Notes under the pieces: model-generated
Told to the model about the DNA's origin: nothing
Databases searched by the model: none
What the model saw: the letters and a program-made list of their open reading frames with translations, nothing else
Shown: positions 8,734 through 16,955 of the stretch, piece after piece
Layout: every line of letters starts with the position of its first letter
Numbering within the stretch: the first letter of the stretch is position 1
Program-made: the position numbers and the translations under genes
Assembly (NCBI RefSeq): GCF_003710805.1
Contig: NZ_RHHB01000014.1
Coordinates: 1-64,000, forward strand
Reading direction: 5' to 3'
Length of the DNA: 64,000 nucleotides
From: Agromyces tardus
Lineage (GTDB): Bacteria > Actinomycetota > Actinomycetes > Actinomycetales > Microbacteriaceae

Positions 8734-9972
8734 GCGACGACCGGCGGTACGACACCGACACGCCCGGTCTCGGCCGTGTCGTCGACGACGCGCTCGCCGA
8801 GGCGCTGCACGAGGTCGCCGCGAGCGTGGGCGACGGCGCCGTCGCCGACTACATCCCGGAGCTCGCGCTCGCCGACCCCGGCGCCTTCGGAGTGTCGATG
8901 GCGAGCGTGCTCGGCCGGGTCTACGGCGCCGGCGACCGGGCGGCGCTCTTCACGATCCAGTCGATCTCGAAGCCGTTCGTCTACGCGCTCGCACTCACCG
9001 AGCTCGGCCCCGACGAGGTGCTGCGGCACGTCGGCGTGGAGCCGAGCGGCGAGCCGTTCAACGCGATCAGCCTCGACGATTCGGGGCGCCCGGCGAACCC
9101 GCTCATCGGGCGCCATCGTGACGACCTCGCTCATCCCCGCGGCCGACGCCGACGAGCGGTACGCGCGGGTGCGCGACGTGCTCTCGCGGTTCGCCGGCCG
9201 CGAGCTCGACCTCGACGACGACGTGTACCGGTCGGAGGCGACCACGGGGCACCGCAACCGGGCCCTGGCGGGGCTCACTCTCGCGGCGGGGGTGCTCGGC
9301 ACCGACGACGTCGACGACGCGACCGATCCGTACTTCCGGCAGTGCTCCCTGCTCGTGAGCGCGACCGACCTCGCGCTCATGGGCGCGACGCTCGCGAACA
9401 ACGGGGTGCATCCGCTCACGCGCGAACAGGTGGTCGACGCGCGGGTCGCGCGCGACACCCTGTCGCTCATGGCGACGTGCGGCATGTACGACCGGTCGGG
9501 CGCGTGGGTGTTCCGGGTCGGGATGCCGGCGAAGTCGGGCGTCGGCGGCGGCATCGTCGCGGTGAAGCCCGGCGAGTTCGGCGTCGGCGTGTTCAGCCCG
9601 CCCCTCGACGCCGCGGGCAACAGCAGCCGCGGCGTGGCGCTGCTCGAGCTCCTCTCGGAGCGGTCGGGCCTGCACATGTTCGACCACACCGCCGCGCCGC
9701 CGTCGCCGATGGGCGACATCACCGTCGGCGAGGCCGAGGCCGAGGTCACGATGGCCCTCCGAGGCGAGCTCGACTTCGTCGCGATGGAACAGGTCGTGCA
9801 CGACGCCCGCCGCCTGGTCGAGTTCACGGGCGCCACGACGCTGCGCCTCGACCTCGAGGCGGTGACGCGCGTCGCCCCGGTCGCCGAGCGGCTGCTGCGG
9901 GCGATGGTGCAGGTGGCGGATGCCGCGGGCCTGGCGGTGCTCGTCGTGAACCGCCCGGCGGGCGCGCCATGA
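8730..9972 (+). pseudogene. glsA: Glutaminase with C-terminal STAS domain, frameshifted
   Basis: The first part (from GTG 8730) encodes a class A glutaminase with the catalytic IQSISKPF serine/lysine motif and runs in frame to about base 9107 (GRPANPLI). Homology then continues one frame over at 9109 with GAIVTTSLIP, later FGVGVFSPPLD, and a STAS domain (LRLDLEAVTRVAPVAERLL) to 9972. Family members read NPLINAGAI here, so the data fit a 5-bp loss covering most of the Asn-Ala codons. The missing Asn is a conserved substrate-binding residue. It may be a real pseudogene or a sequencing error. The glutaminase-STAS fusion itself is a known actinobacterial form. Confidence 0.85.
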
Positions 9973-11591
9973 ACCCCTCCACCTCGCTCGACGCGGGGCG
10001 TGCGGCCGCGGCGGATCGGCGCTGGGCCGACGCCTACGAGCGACTCGCCGGGGTCGAGGCGACCGAGGGGCTCGCGGCATCCGACCTCGAACTGCTCGCG
10101 ACCGCGGCGCTCCTGCGCGGCGAGCCCCAAGCCGCGGTCGACGCGCTGTCGCGCGCATACGAGCGTCACCTCGCGGATGGGAACACCGCGGGCGCCGCGC
10201 GCTCGGCGGGCTGGCTCGCGCTCGACCTCATCGAACTCGGGGACTTCACGCGAAGCGTCGTCTGGGCGGCACGGGGAATGCGGCTCGTCAACGCGATGCC
10301 GGAGCCGGGCGCGCTGGCCGGATTCGTGCGGCTGGCGCCGGCGGTCGGGCAGATGGGCAGTGGGGATCCGGGCGAGGCGCGGCATCGGTTCGAGGAAGTC
10401 CTCGCGATCGCCGAGCGCCACGAGGACGGCGAACTCGTCGCCCTCGCGATGCTGGGCCTCGGGAAGTCGCTGATCGAGGTCGACGCGATTCCCCAGGGGT
10501 TCGCGTGCTTCGACCGCGCCATGGCCTCGGTCGCGGCCGGCGAGGTCGCGCCCGTCCCGACGGGCGTCATCTCGTGCGCGGTGATCTCCGATGCGATCAT
10601 GGCGTTCGACCTGGAACGTGCCACCGAATGGACGAGCGTGCTCGATCGGTGGTGCCGCGATCAGCCCGAGCTCATCACGTTCAGCGGCCAGCGCCACGCG
10701 CTCGAGGCCGGGCTGATGCTGCTGCGCGGCGCGTGGGCGGAGGCGTCGACCGCTGCGGAGCTCGCGCTGTCGCGCTTCCGCGCGGGCGACTACCGGGCCG
10801 TCTACGGCGCGCCCTACCAGCTCGCCGAGCTCGCGCGATTGCGCGGGGCCTTCCACTCCGCCGAGGAGTCGTACCGTCGGGCCGGTGAATCCGGGTGGGA
10901 GCCGGAACCGGGGCTGTCCCTGCTGCAGCTCGCCGTCGGGAGGACGCGACGCGCGCAGGACGAGATCCGACGCAGCGCCGCCGGCGCCGACCCGTTCACC
11001 CGTCGGTACCTGCTGCCCGCGATCGTGGAGATCGAGGTCGCCGCCGGTGATCTCGACGCCGCCCGCCGTGGCGTCGAGGAGCTCCGCGCGGCCGAGCTCG
11101 GTGCTCCCACTCCGATGCTCGCCGCGACGGTCGCTGCCGCCGAGGCACGGATGCTGCTCGCCTCCGGCGACGCCGCGGCGGCGCTCGACGCAGCGCGCAC
11201 CGCAGCGCACGCGTGGCAGGCGCTCGACGCTCCATACGAACGAGCTCGGAGCAGGGCCTCCGCAGGACGCGCACTGATGGAACTCGGTGATCGCGATGCC
11301 GCACTCGCCGAGTTCCGGGCCGCACGCGAGGTGTTCCTCGCGCTCGGCGCGGATCCCGCCCTGGCGGAGCTCGCAGAGGTGATGGGCGACCGTCGCGCCG
11401 GGGTGCTCACGGCTCGCGAGGTCGAGGTGCTGCGACTGGTGTCGACGGGGCTCACCAATCGGGCCATCGGCGAGCGGCTCTCGCTCAGCGAGAAGACCGT
11501 GGCCCGGCACCTCAGCAACATCTTCGGCAAGCTCGGGCTCTCGACGCGGGCTGCGGCGACCGCCTACGCGTACGAGAACGGTCTCGTCTGA
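9969..11591 (+). CDS. LuxR-family regulator with TPR-like sensor region
   Basis: A 540-residue protein. The C-terminal 60 residues are a LuxR/NarL helix-turn-helix (LTAREVEVLRLVSTGLTNRA, then LSEKTVARHLSNIFGKLG). The rest is helical and Ala/Glu-rich, like TPR repeats, and there is no Walker ATPase domain. The start ATG overlaps the glutaminase stop (ATGA), implying coupling. Because of the glutaminase frameshift the same frame is open from 8730, so an automatic annotation could wrongly give a single 953-residue protein. It may regulate the preceding genes; this is inference. Confidence 0.85.
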   Translation: MNPSTSLDAGRAAAADRRWADAYERLAGVEATEGLAASDLELLATAALLRGEPQAAVDALSRAYERHLADGNTAGAARSAGWLALDLIELGDFTRSVVWAARGMRLVNAMPEPGALAGFVRLAPAVGQMGSGDPGEARHRFEEVLAIAERHEDGELVALAMLGLGKSLIEVDAIPQGFACFDRAMASVAAGEVAPVPTGVISCAVISDAIMAFDLERATEWTSVLDRWCRDQPELITFSGQRHALEAGLMLLRGAWAEASTAAELALSRFRAGDYRAVYGAPYQLAELARLRGAFHSAEESYRRAGESGWEPEPGLSLLQLAVGRTRRAQDEIRRSAAGADPFTRRYLLPAIVEIEVAAGDLDAARRGVEELRAAELGAPTPMLAATVAAAEARMLLASGDAAAALDAARTAAHAWQALDAPYERARSRASAGRALMELGDRDAALAEFRAAREVFLALGADPALAELAEVMGDRRAGVLTAREVEVLRLVSTGLTNRAIGERLSLSEKTVARHLSNIFGKLGLSTRAAATAYAYENGLV

Positions 11592-11709
11592 ACGCGGTCG
11601 TCGACCCCGCTGCGTCCACGGACTGCACAGAATGACCCATACGCCTCGCACGGCGAAGATGGACGCTTCGGTCGACGCGGCGAGCGGATGCCGCGCCTAC
11701 CGTTTGGGC

Positions 11710-12051
11710 ATGGACATCCCACTGATCGCCGGCACGGTCTCGACCGTGGTGTTCGCGGTCAGCAACCTGCCGATGCTGCGCAAGGCGCTGCGCACGCGGG
11801 ACGTCTCGTCGTACAGCCTGTCGAGCGTCGTGATGATCAACGCCGCCAACGCGGTGTACTCGCTGTACGTCTTCAGCCTCCCGGTCGGCCCGATCTGGGT
11901 GCTGCACACGTTCTACCTCGTCTCGTGCGCGATCCTGCTCGTGCTGTGCCTTGCCCAGCGCCGCATGGCCGCATCGAGGACGACCGAACGCAGACGCCCA
12001 CCCGAGCACCGTGCGGTGCCGGATGGGCGTCTGCGCGTGCGCGACCGCTAG
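11710..12051 (+). CDS. PQ-loop / SemiSWEET-like three-helix membrane protein
   Basis: A 113-residue protein with three membrane helices in the order and size of one SemiSWEET/PQ-loop unit. Helix 1 ends SNLPMLRKALRTRDVSSYS, helix 2 has NAANAVYSLYVF, helix 3 is Leu/Val-rich, and a polar tail follows. SemiSWEETs are half-size sugar transporters that dimerise, but substrate cannot be assigned. The start is an ATG without a clear ribosome site; initiation further upstream is possible. Its stop overlaps the stop of the convergent permease (CTAG, 12048-12051). Confidence 0.7.
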   Translation: MDIPLIAGTVSTVVFAVSNLPMLRKALRTRDVSSYSLSSVVMINAANAVYSLYVFSLPVGPIWVLHTFYLVSCAILLVLCLAQRRMAASRTTERRRPPEHRAVPDGRLRVRDR

Positions 12052-13574
12052 TTGTTCTTGACCGGTTCGGCCGCCGCGGTGCGCGAGGGGTGCGAACGCA
12101 GGCGCTCGGCCACGTCGATCGCGTCGCCGGCAGGTGCGTCGGAGAGGCGGTCGGGTCGCGCCACGAAGAGGTACACGAGCCCGGTGCCGAGCACGATCCC
12201 GAGGCCGATCAGCACGATCCAGTCGGTGACGGGGTCGCCCGAGGTGCCGGGAGTCGCGAGGAGGATCATCGCGAACACGCCGTAGGCGAGTGCCGCGAGG
12301 TTCACGACCATGCCCCATCGGCCCAGCGAGAAGGGACCCGCCGGCTTCCAGCCGCGGAAGCGCTGGCGCAGCGACGCGAGCACCACCATCTGGAATGCGA
12401 CGTAGATGCCGAGCACCGCGAACGCCGTGACCGGGTAGAGCAGGTCGGCGTTGAGCCACACGAGCACCGCGATGAGCGCGGGAACGGTGCAGGCCACGAT
12501 GAGGGCGTTCGCCGGTACCTTGCTGCCCTCGGTCACCTTCGACAGCCAGCGGTGTCCGGGGAGCATGCCGTCGCGGGCGAAGGAGAACAGCAGGCGGCTC
12601 GCCGCAGCCTGCAGGCTGAGCACGCAGGAGAGGAACGCCGTGATCGCCACGATGAGGAAGAGCTTCGCGCCCACCGGCCCGAGCGTCGACTCGAGGATCG
12701 CGGGGATCGGGTCGGCGTCCTCGCCGGAGACGATGGCCTGCAGGTCGGGGGCCGCGAGCACGTAGCCGCCGAACGAGAACAGCGCCGAGACGCCGCCCAC
12801 GAGGATGGTGAGCACCATCGCCTTGGGGATGCGGCGGGCCGGGTTCTCGACCTCCTCGGCGACGTCGCCGCACGCCTCGAAGCCGTAGAACAGGAACAGG
12901 CCGGCGAGCGCCGCGCCCATGAACGCCGTGATGTAGCTGCCGTCGCCCTCGACGCCCATCGTGTCGAAGAAGATGCCGAAGTCCTGCTTGCGCTGGAAGA
13001 TCAGCAGGTAGAGGCCGAGGCCGATGACGCCGATGAGCTCGGCGGCGAGGCCGATGCGGGCCACGCGGCCCAGCCACTTGGTGCCCGACAGGTTGATCAG
13101 CAGGGCGATGAGCAGGAGCCCGAGCGTGATCCACAGCGTGGAGTCCGCCGTGTGCTCGATGCCGAAGAGGCTCGCGGCGAAGCCGGAGCCGTACTCGGCG
13201 ACGGCGGTGATCGTGACGATCATGGCCCAGATGTAGACCCAGGCGGCCATCCACGCGTAGCGGCGACCCCACAGGCGGCGGGCCCACGGGTAGATGCCGC
13301 CGTGGATCGGGTACTGCGACACGACCTCGCCGAACACGAGGGACACGAGCAGCTGCCCGGCGCCCACGATGACGATCCACCAGATCGAGGGCGGGCCGCC
13401 CACGGTCAGCGCGAGCGCGAAGAGGGAGTACACGCCGACGAGCGGGGAGAGGTAGGTGAAGCCGAGGGCGAAGTTCGCCCAGAGGCTCATGGAACGGTTG
13501 AAGGAATCCTCGTAACCGAGGACCTGGAGGTGCTCGCCGTCGCCGAGATCGGCGGGCTTGGCGGGTTCGGACAT
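12048..13574 (-). CDS. APC-superfamily amino-acid/amine permease
   Basis: A 508-residue permease with about 12 membrane helices. It has the APC helix-1 region (NFALGFTYLSPLVGVYSLF), an HGGIYPWARRLWG segment, and the FLFYGFEACGDVAEEVENPARRIPKA stretch typical of amino-acid/GABA/choline permeases. The ATG at 13574 has GAAAGG 6 bases upstream; an ATG 21 bases earlier has none. It faces the semialdehyde dehydrogenase gene across a hairpin-element region and has an upstream box like those of the neighbouring catabolic genes. It may import the amine or amino acid degraded by them. Confidence 0.85.
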   Translation of the reverse strand: MSEPAKPADLGDGEHLQVLGYEDSFNRSMSLWANFALGFTYLSPLVGVYSLFALALTVGGPPSIWWIVIVGAGQLLVSLVFGEVVSQYPIHGGIYPWARRLWGRRYAWMAAWVYIWAMIVTITAVAEYGSGFAASLFGIEHTADSTLWITLGLLLIALLINLSGTKWLGRVARIGLAAELIGVIGLGLYLLIFQRKQDFGIFFDTMGVEGDGSYITAFMGAALAGLFLFYGFEACGDVAEEVENPARRIPKAMVLTILVGGVSALFSFGGYVLAAPDLQAIVSGEDADPIPAILESTLGPVGAKLFLIVAITAFLSCVLSLQAAASRLLFSFARDGMLPGHRWLSKVTEGSKVPANALIVACTVPALIAVLVWLNADLLYPVTAFAVLGIYVAFQMVVLASLRQRFRGWKPAGPFSLGRWGMVVNLAALAYGVFAMILLATPGTSGDPVTDWIVLIGLGIVLGTGLVYLFVARPDRLSDAPAGDAIDVAERLRSHPSRTAAAEPVKNN

Positions 13575-13666
13575 CGTGACCTTTCGGATCGTCATTGATC
13601 GCGTCCGCCACCCCCGGACGCCAGTCGATTGCGTCAGCTTGCCATACCTTCGGGCGCTATAGCTAT

Positions 13667-13687
13667 AGCACCAGATGATTATTTTGC
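13667..13687. promoter_or_regulatory. Candidate operator box A, upstream of the permease
   Basis: On the permease coding strand this reads GCAAAATAATCATCTGGTGC. It shares the AT-rich block and ATCAT core with boxes upstream of the dehydrogenase (15333-15353) and the CoA-transferase (16883-16903), each in the same orientation relative to its gene. It is the most AT-rich spot in a very GC-rich gap, and TATAGC-type -10 elements overlap it. The FadR-type regulator at 16070-16840 is the likely partner. Confidence 0.45.
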
Positions 13688-13710
13688 GGGGGCGCCGCGC
13701 ACGAGAAACG

Positions 13711-13881
13711 CCGGTCGAGTAGCGCAGCGTATCGAGACCGTGGATGGGGGTCTCGATACGCGCTGCGCGCTACTCGACCGGCGACGGTGCGGTCGGGAAG
13801 ACGCCGGTCGAGTAGCGCAGCGTATCGAGACCGCGACGGCGGGTCTCGGGTCTCGATACGCGCTTCGTGCTACTCGACCGG
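13711..13881. repeat. Two complete hairpin elements between dehydrogenase and permease genes
   Basis: Copies at 13711-13781 and 13804-13881. Each has a left arm CCGGTCGAGTAGCGCAGCG..ATCGAGACC and a right arm that is its near-perfect complement, separated by 8 to 19 bases. They fill most of the 316-bp gap 13575-13890 and sit at the 3' end of the dehydrogenase gene, where they could terminate transcription. Confidence 0.85.
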
Positions 13882-13890
13882 CGGGGTGCG

Positions 13891-15255
13891 TCAGCCGATG
13901 CGGATCATCTTCTTGTTGACGAACTCGTCGGCGCCGAAGCGGCCGAGCTCGCGGCCCGAACCGGAGCGCTTGATGCCGCCGAAGGGCAGCTCCGCGCCAT
14001 CCGCCAGCACGACGTTCACGAACACCATGCCGGCCTCGATCGCGTTCGCGACGCGGTCGGCCTGCTCGGCGTCGGTCGTGTAGACGTACGAGCCGAGGCC
14101 GAACGGGATGTCGTTGGCGATGCGCACGGCGTCCGACTCGTCGGACGCGCGGTAGACCTGGGCCACCGGGCCGAAGAACTCCTCCTTCGACGCGGGGTTG
14201 TCTGACGCGACATCCGTCAGCACCGTGGTCTGGAAGAACGCGCCGTCACGGGTGCCGCCGTGCACGAGCTTGGCGCCGTGCTCGACCGCGCGCTTGACCT
14301 GCTCCTCGAGCCCTTCGGCCGCGCGGAGCGACGAGAGCGGGCCGAGCGCCGAGTCCGACGAGGTCGGGTCGGTGGCCTCGACCTCGGCGATCTTCGCGGT
14401 GAACTTCTCGAGGAAGGGCTCGTAGAGCTCGTCGATCACGATGAAGCGCTTGGCCGCGTTGCACGACTGGCCGCTGTTGTCGAGGCGTGCGTCGACCGCG
14501 TTCTGCACGGCCGTGTCGAGGTCGTCGGTCGAGAGCAGGATGAAGGGGTCGGAGCCGCCGAGCTCGAGCACGACCTTCTTGAGGTGGCGTCCCGCGATCT
14601 CGGCGACCGCGGCGCCGGCGCGCTCGGAGCCCGTGAGCGAGACGCCCTGCACGCGCGGGTCGGCGATGACGGTCTCGATCTGCTCGTGCGACGCGTAGAT
14701 GTTCACGTAGGCGCCCTCGGGGAAGCCGGCATCGTGGAAGATCTGCGCGATCGCCGCGGCCGACTCGGGGCACTGCTCGGCGTGCTTGAGCAGGATCGTG
14801 TTGCCGATGATCAGGTTCGGACCGGCGAAGCGGGCCACCTGGTAGTACGGGAAGTTCCACGGCATGACGCCGAGCAGCACGCCGAGCGAGCTGCGGCGGA
14901 TGACCGCCGAGCCCTCGCCCGCCAGCAGCTGCACCGGCTCGTCCTTGAGGAAGTCGGCCGAGTGGTCGGCGTAGTACGCGTAGATGTCGCCCGCGAAGTC
15001 GGCCTCGGCGAGCGCCTGCTCGATGGGCTTGCCCATCTCGCGCACGATGATCTCGGCGAGCTCCTGGCGGCGCTCGACGTGCAGCTCGCCCACGCGGCGG
15101 ATGAGCGCGGCGCGCTCCTCGACGGTGGTGGACTTCGACCACGTGCGGTGCGCCTCGGCGGCCGAGGCGATGGCCGCCTCGAGCTCGGCGTCGGAGATGG
15201 TCGGGTACGTCTTCAGGACCTCACCGGTCGCAGGGTTGGTGACGGCATAGCTCAT
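13891..15255 (-). CDS. NAD(P)-dependent succinate-semialdehyde-type dehydrogenase
   Basis: A 454-residue aldehyde dehydrogenase. It has the cofactor-binding PWNFPYYQV region, LELGGSDPFI with the general-base Glu, and GQSCNAAKR with the catalytic Cys. The N-terminus (MSYAVTNPATGEVLKTYPT) resembles GabD-type succinate-semialdehyde dehydrogenases, so succinate or glutarate semialdehyde is the likely substrate. The ATG follows AAGGAG 8 bases upstream. Together with the adjacent GntR, CoA-transferase and GcdH-like genes and a shared upstream box, a role in amine or glutarate catabolism is inferred. Confidence 0.85.
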   Translation of the reverse strand: MSYAVTNPATGEVLKTYPTISDAELEAAIASAAEAHRTWSKSTTVEERAALIRRVGELHVERRQELAEIIVREMGKPIEQALAEADFAGDIYAYYADHSADFLKDEPVQLLAGEGSAVIRRSSLGVLLGVMPWNFPYYQVARFAGPNLIIGNTILLKHAEQCPESAAAIAQIFHDAGFPEGAYVNIYASHEQIETVIADPRVQGVSLTGSERAGAAVAEIAGRHLKKVVLELGGSDPFILLSTDDLDTAVQNAVDARLDNSGQSCNAAKRFIVIDELYEPFLEKFTAKIAEVEATDPTSSDSALGPLSSLRAAEGLEEQVKRAVEHGAKLVHGGTRDGAFFQTTVLTDVASDNPASKEEFFGPVAQVYRASDESDAVRIANDIPFGLGSYVYTTDAEQADRVANAIEAGMVFVNVVLADGAELPFGGIKRSGSGRELGRFGADEFVNKKMIRIG

Positions 15256-15332
15256 GGGGTTTCTCCTTCTCGGGGTGCACACGCGCCAGAGCCTCGTCTG
15301 CCTCGGTGCATACGCTCGTCGTTCAAAGATAT

Positions 15333-15353
15333 AGCATCGGATGATTTATTTCG
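15333..15353. promoter_or_regulatory. Candidate operator box B, upstream of the semialdehyde dehydrogenase
   Basis: On the minus strand this reads CGAAATAAATCATCCGATGC followed by TATATC. It matches boxes A and C around ATCAT and the preceding A/T tract. CATC-C-GATG is also a short inverted repeat. It lies about 80 bases before the dehydrogenase start and touches the stop of the Cache-domain gene. Confidence 0.45.
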
Positions 15354-16089
15354 ACACGGATGCCGCAGGCTCCACGAGCACGCGGAACGGCGTGCCGGGG
15401 CACGGCTCGGCGTGGGCCCACCCGGCCGCGAGCTGCCCGACCTGCAGCGTCGGCTCGGTCGACAGCACGACGCGTCCGGCCTCGTTCACGAGCGCGAGCG
15501 GCTCGGGCACGTCGAGGAACGCGGCGAGGAGCTCGCGCTCGAGGCGGCGCACCGCGACATCCGCCCCGACGACCCCGACCATACGGGCGTCGCCGTCGTC
15601 GCCCGCGCCGCGCGCGTGCACCGGCATCGTGAGCGTCAGGATGTAGTCGCACGTGCAGAGGTGGTCGACGTAGGGCCCCGTGACGTGCGCGTGCCGGGTC
15701 GTCGCGGGGATGGCGTACCACTCGAGGGCGCGGAAGTCGCGCAGGTACTCGGTGTAGCCGCGCGTCGTGAGGTCGAGGCGCGTGGGCTCCGTCGTCGAGC
15801 CGAGCACGGGGTTCGCCTCGAGCGGGCCGAGCCACCACGCGAAGTGCACGTCGCGCCCCCGCACGATCTCGCCGTCGGCGATGAAGCCCGCGCCCACGAG
15901 CAGGGGGTCGGGCTCGACGATGCGCGGCAGCACGAGCTCGGCGACCGTTGCGTCGAGGTCGGCGGGGCGCACCTCCGCCGAGGACGCGATCACCTGCTCG
16001 ATGGGGGTGCGCCATGCGGCGAGCTGGTCGAACACGCTCGTGAACACCGCGCTCACGGCGGCGGCGACCTCAGGCACTGATCGGCTCAT
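15346..16089 (-). CDS. Cache-domain-like sensor protein
   Basis: A 247-residue protein without a clear signal peptide or membrane helices. The stretch LLVGAGFIADGEIVRGRDVHFAWWLGP and a later GVVGADVAVRRLERELLA resemble the PDC/dCache ligand-binding fold, here as a stand-alone soluble protein. Such proteins often lie beside FadR-type regulators in Actinobacteria. The ATG overlaps the end of the GntR gene by 20 bases and has GGGGAGG upstream, so the two are translationally linked. It may bind the catabolic substrate as co-sensor; this is inference. Confidence 0.65.
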   Translation of the reverse strand: MSRSVPEVAAAVSAVFTSVFDQLAAWRTPIEQVIASSAEVRPADLDATVAELVLPRIVEPDPLLVGAGFIADGEIVRGRDVHFAWWLGPLEANPVLGSTTEPTRLDLTTRGYTEYLRDFRALEWYAIPATTRHAHVTGPYVDHLCTCDYILTLTMPVHARGAGDDGDARMVGVVGADVAVRRLERELLAAFLDVPEPLALVNEAGRVVLSTEPTLQVGQLAAGWAHAEPCPGTPFRVLVEPAASVSK

Positions 16090-16840
16090 CGAGTGCACCT
16101 CCCCGCTCGACGCGCGACTTGGCGGCGAGGAGGTGCTCGGACAGACCGCGCACGAGCCCGCCCGCGGCATCCCGCGCCTTCGCCGGCCGGTGCGCCGTGA
16201 CGGCGCGCACGATCGCTCGGTCGCTGGCGATGATCGTGGTGCGCGCCCGCTCGTCATCGAGGCCGAGCAGCAGCAGCGGGCCGAACTCGGCCTGCAGCCG
16301 GATCTGCTCGCGCACGAGCCGCGCCGACTGGCTGAGCACGGCGAGCTCGAGGAAGAACCCGCCCTGGTTGGTGCGAGCGGATGCCGCGGTGCCGAAGTCG
16401 GCTGCGGCGAGCCACGCGCCGAGGCGCTCGCCGTCGCCCTCGGCGGCACGCTCCGCCGCGCGTTCGGCGACGGCCGCGAGGATCGCGCCGAAGTACACGG
16501 CCATGTCGCTGAGCTCGACCTGGGCGAGCGCGCGCAGGCGCGAGGTGATGAGCGAGCGGTGCTCCGCGTCATCCGCCACCACGAAGCTGCCGCCGTCTCG
16601 GCCACGGCGGGTCTCGACGAGGCCGGCCTCGCGCAGGATGCCGAGGCCCTCGCGCACGGTGATGAGCGCCACGCCGAATCGGCGGGCGAGCTCGGGCTCG
16701 CTGGGGAGCCGCTCGCCGGGGTGCAGCACGCCGAGCACGATGCCGTCGGTGAGGCGCTGCGCGACCTGCTCGGCCCGCCCGGTGTCGGCCAGCTGGGCGA
16801 ACACGGCCTCGCGCGCGCCCGGCCCCACCCTCGACTCCAT
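16070..16840 (-). CDS. GntR-family (FadR/FCD) transcriptional regulator
   Basis: A 256-residue repressor-type protein. The N-terminal winged helix contains the canonical GERLPSEPELARRFGV...TVREGLGILREAGLVETRRGRGG-like GntR signature (here RRGRDGG). The C-terminal helical FCD effector domain carries the polar residues that normally bind carboxylates through a metal. It is divergent from the CoA-transferase gene and upstream of the Cache gene. Similar AT-rich boxes precede the three nearby transcription units, so it probably controls the permease, dehydrogenase and CoA-transferase/GcdH operons in response to a carboxylic acid. Confidence 0.88.
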   Translation of the reverse strand: MESRVGPGAREAVFAQLADTGRAEQVAQRLTDGIVLGVLHPGERLPSEPELARRFGVALITVREGLGILREAGLVETRRGRDGGSFVVADDAEHRSLITSRLRALAQVELSDMAVYFGAILAAVAERAAERAAEGDGERLGAWLAAADFGTAASARTNQGGFFLELAVLSQSARLVREQIRLQAEFGPLLLLGLDDERARTTIIASDRAIVRAVTAHRPAKARDAAGGLVRGLSEHLLAAKSRVERGGALDEPISA

Positions 16841-16882
16841 GCGATCAGGCTAGCCCCTCGAATGGGGCCCGAGTGGCGGTTC

Positions 16883-16903
16883 GCGAAAAAATCATTCAGT
16901 ATG
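16883..16903. promoter_or_regulatory. Candidate operator box C between GntR and CoA-transferase genes
   Basis: Reads GCGAAAAAATCATTCAGTAT in the direction of the CoA-transferase gene. It shares the A-tract and ATCAT core with boxes A and B in the same orientation. Its position in the GntR/CoA-transferase divergent gap suits autoregulation. Confidence 0.45.
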
Positions 16904-16955
16904 GGAGGAATTCCACGCGACCGACGACGGTCGCTCCCATGCGAAGGCGGATGCG

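Noticed and set aside
11688-13598. 636-residue plus-strand frame opposite the permease
   Set aside because: Composition is His/Glu/Arg-rich nonsense typical of an antisense frame. The minus-strand permease has clear membrane helices and a ribosome site.
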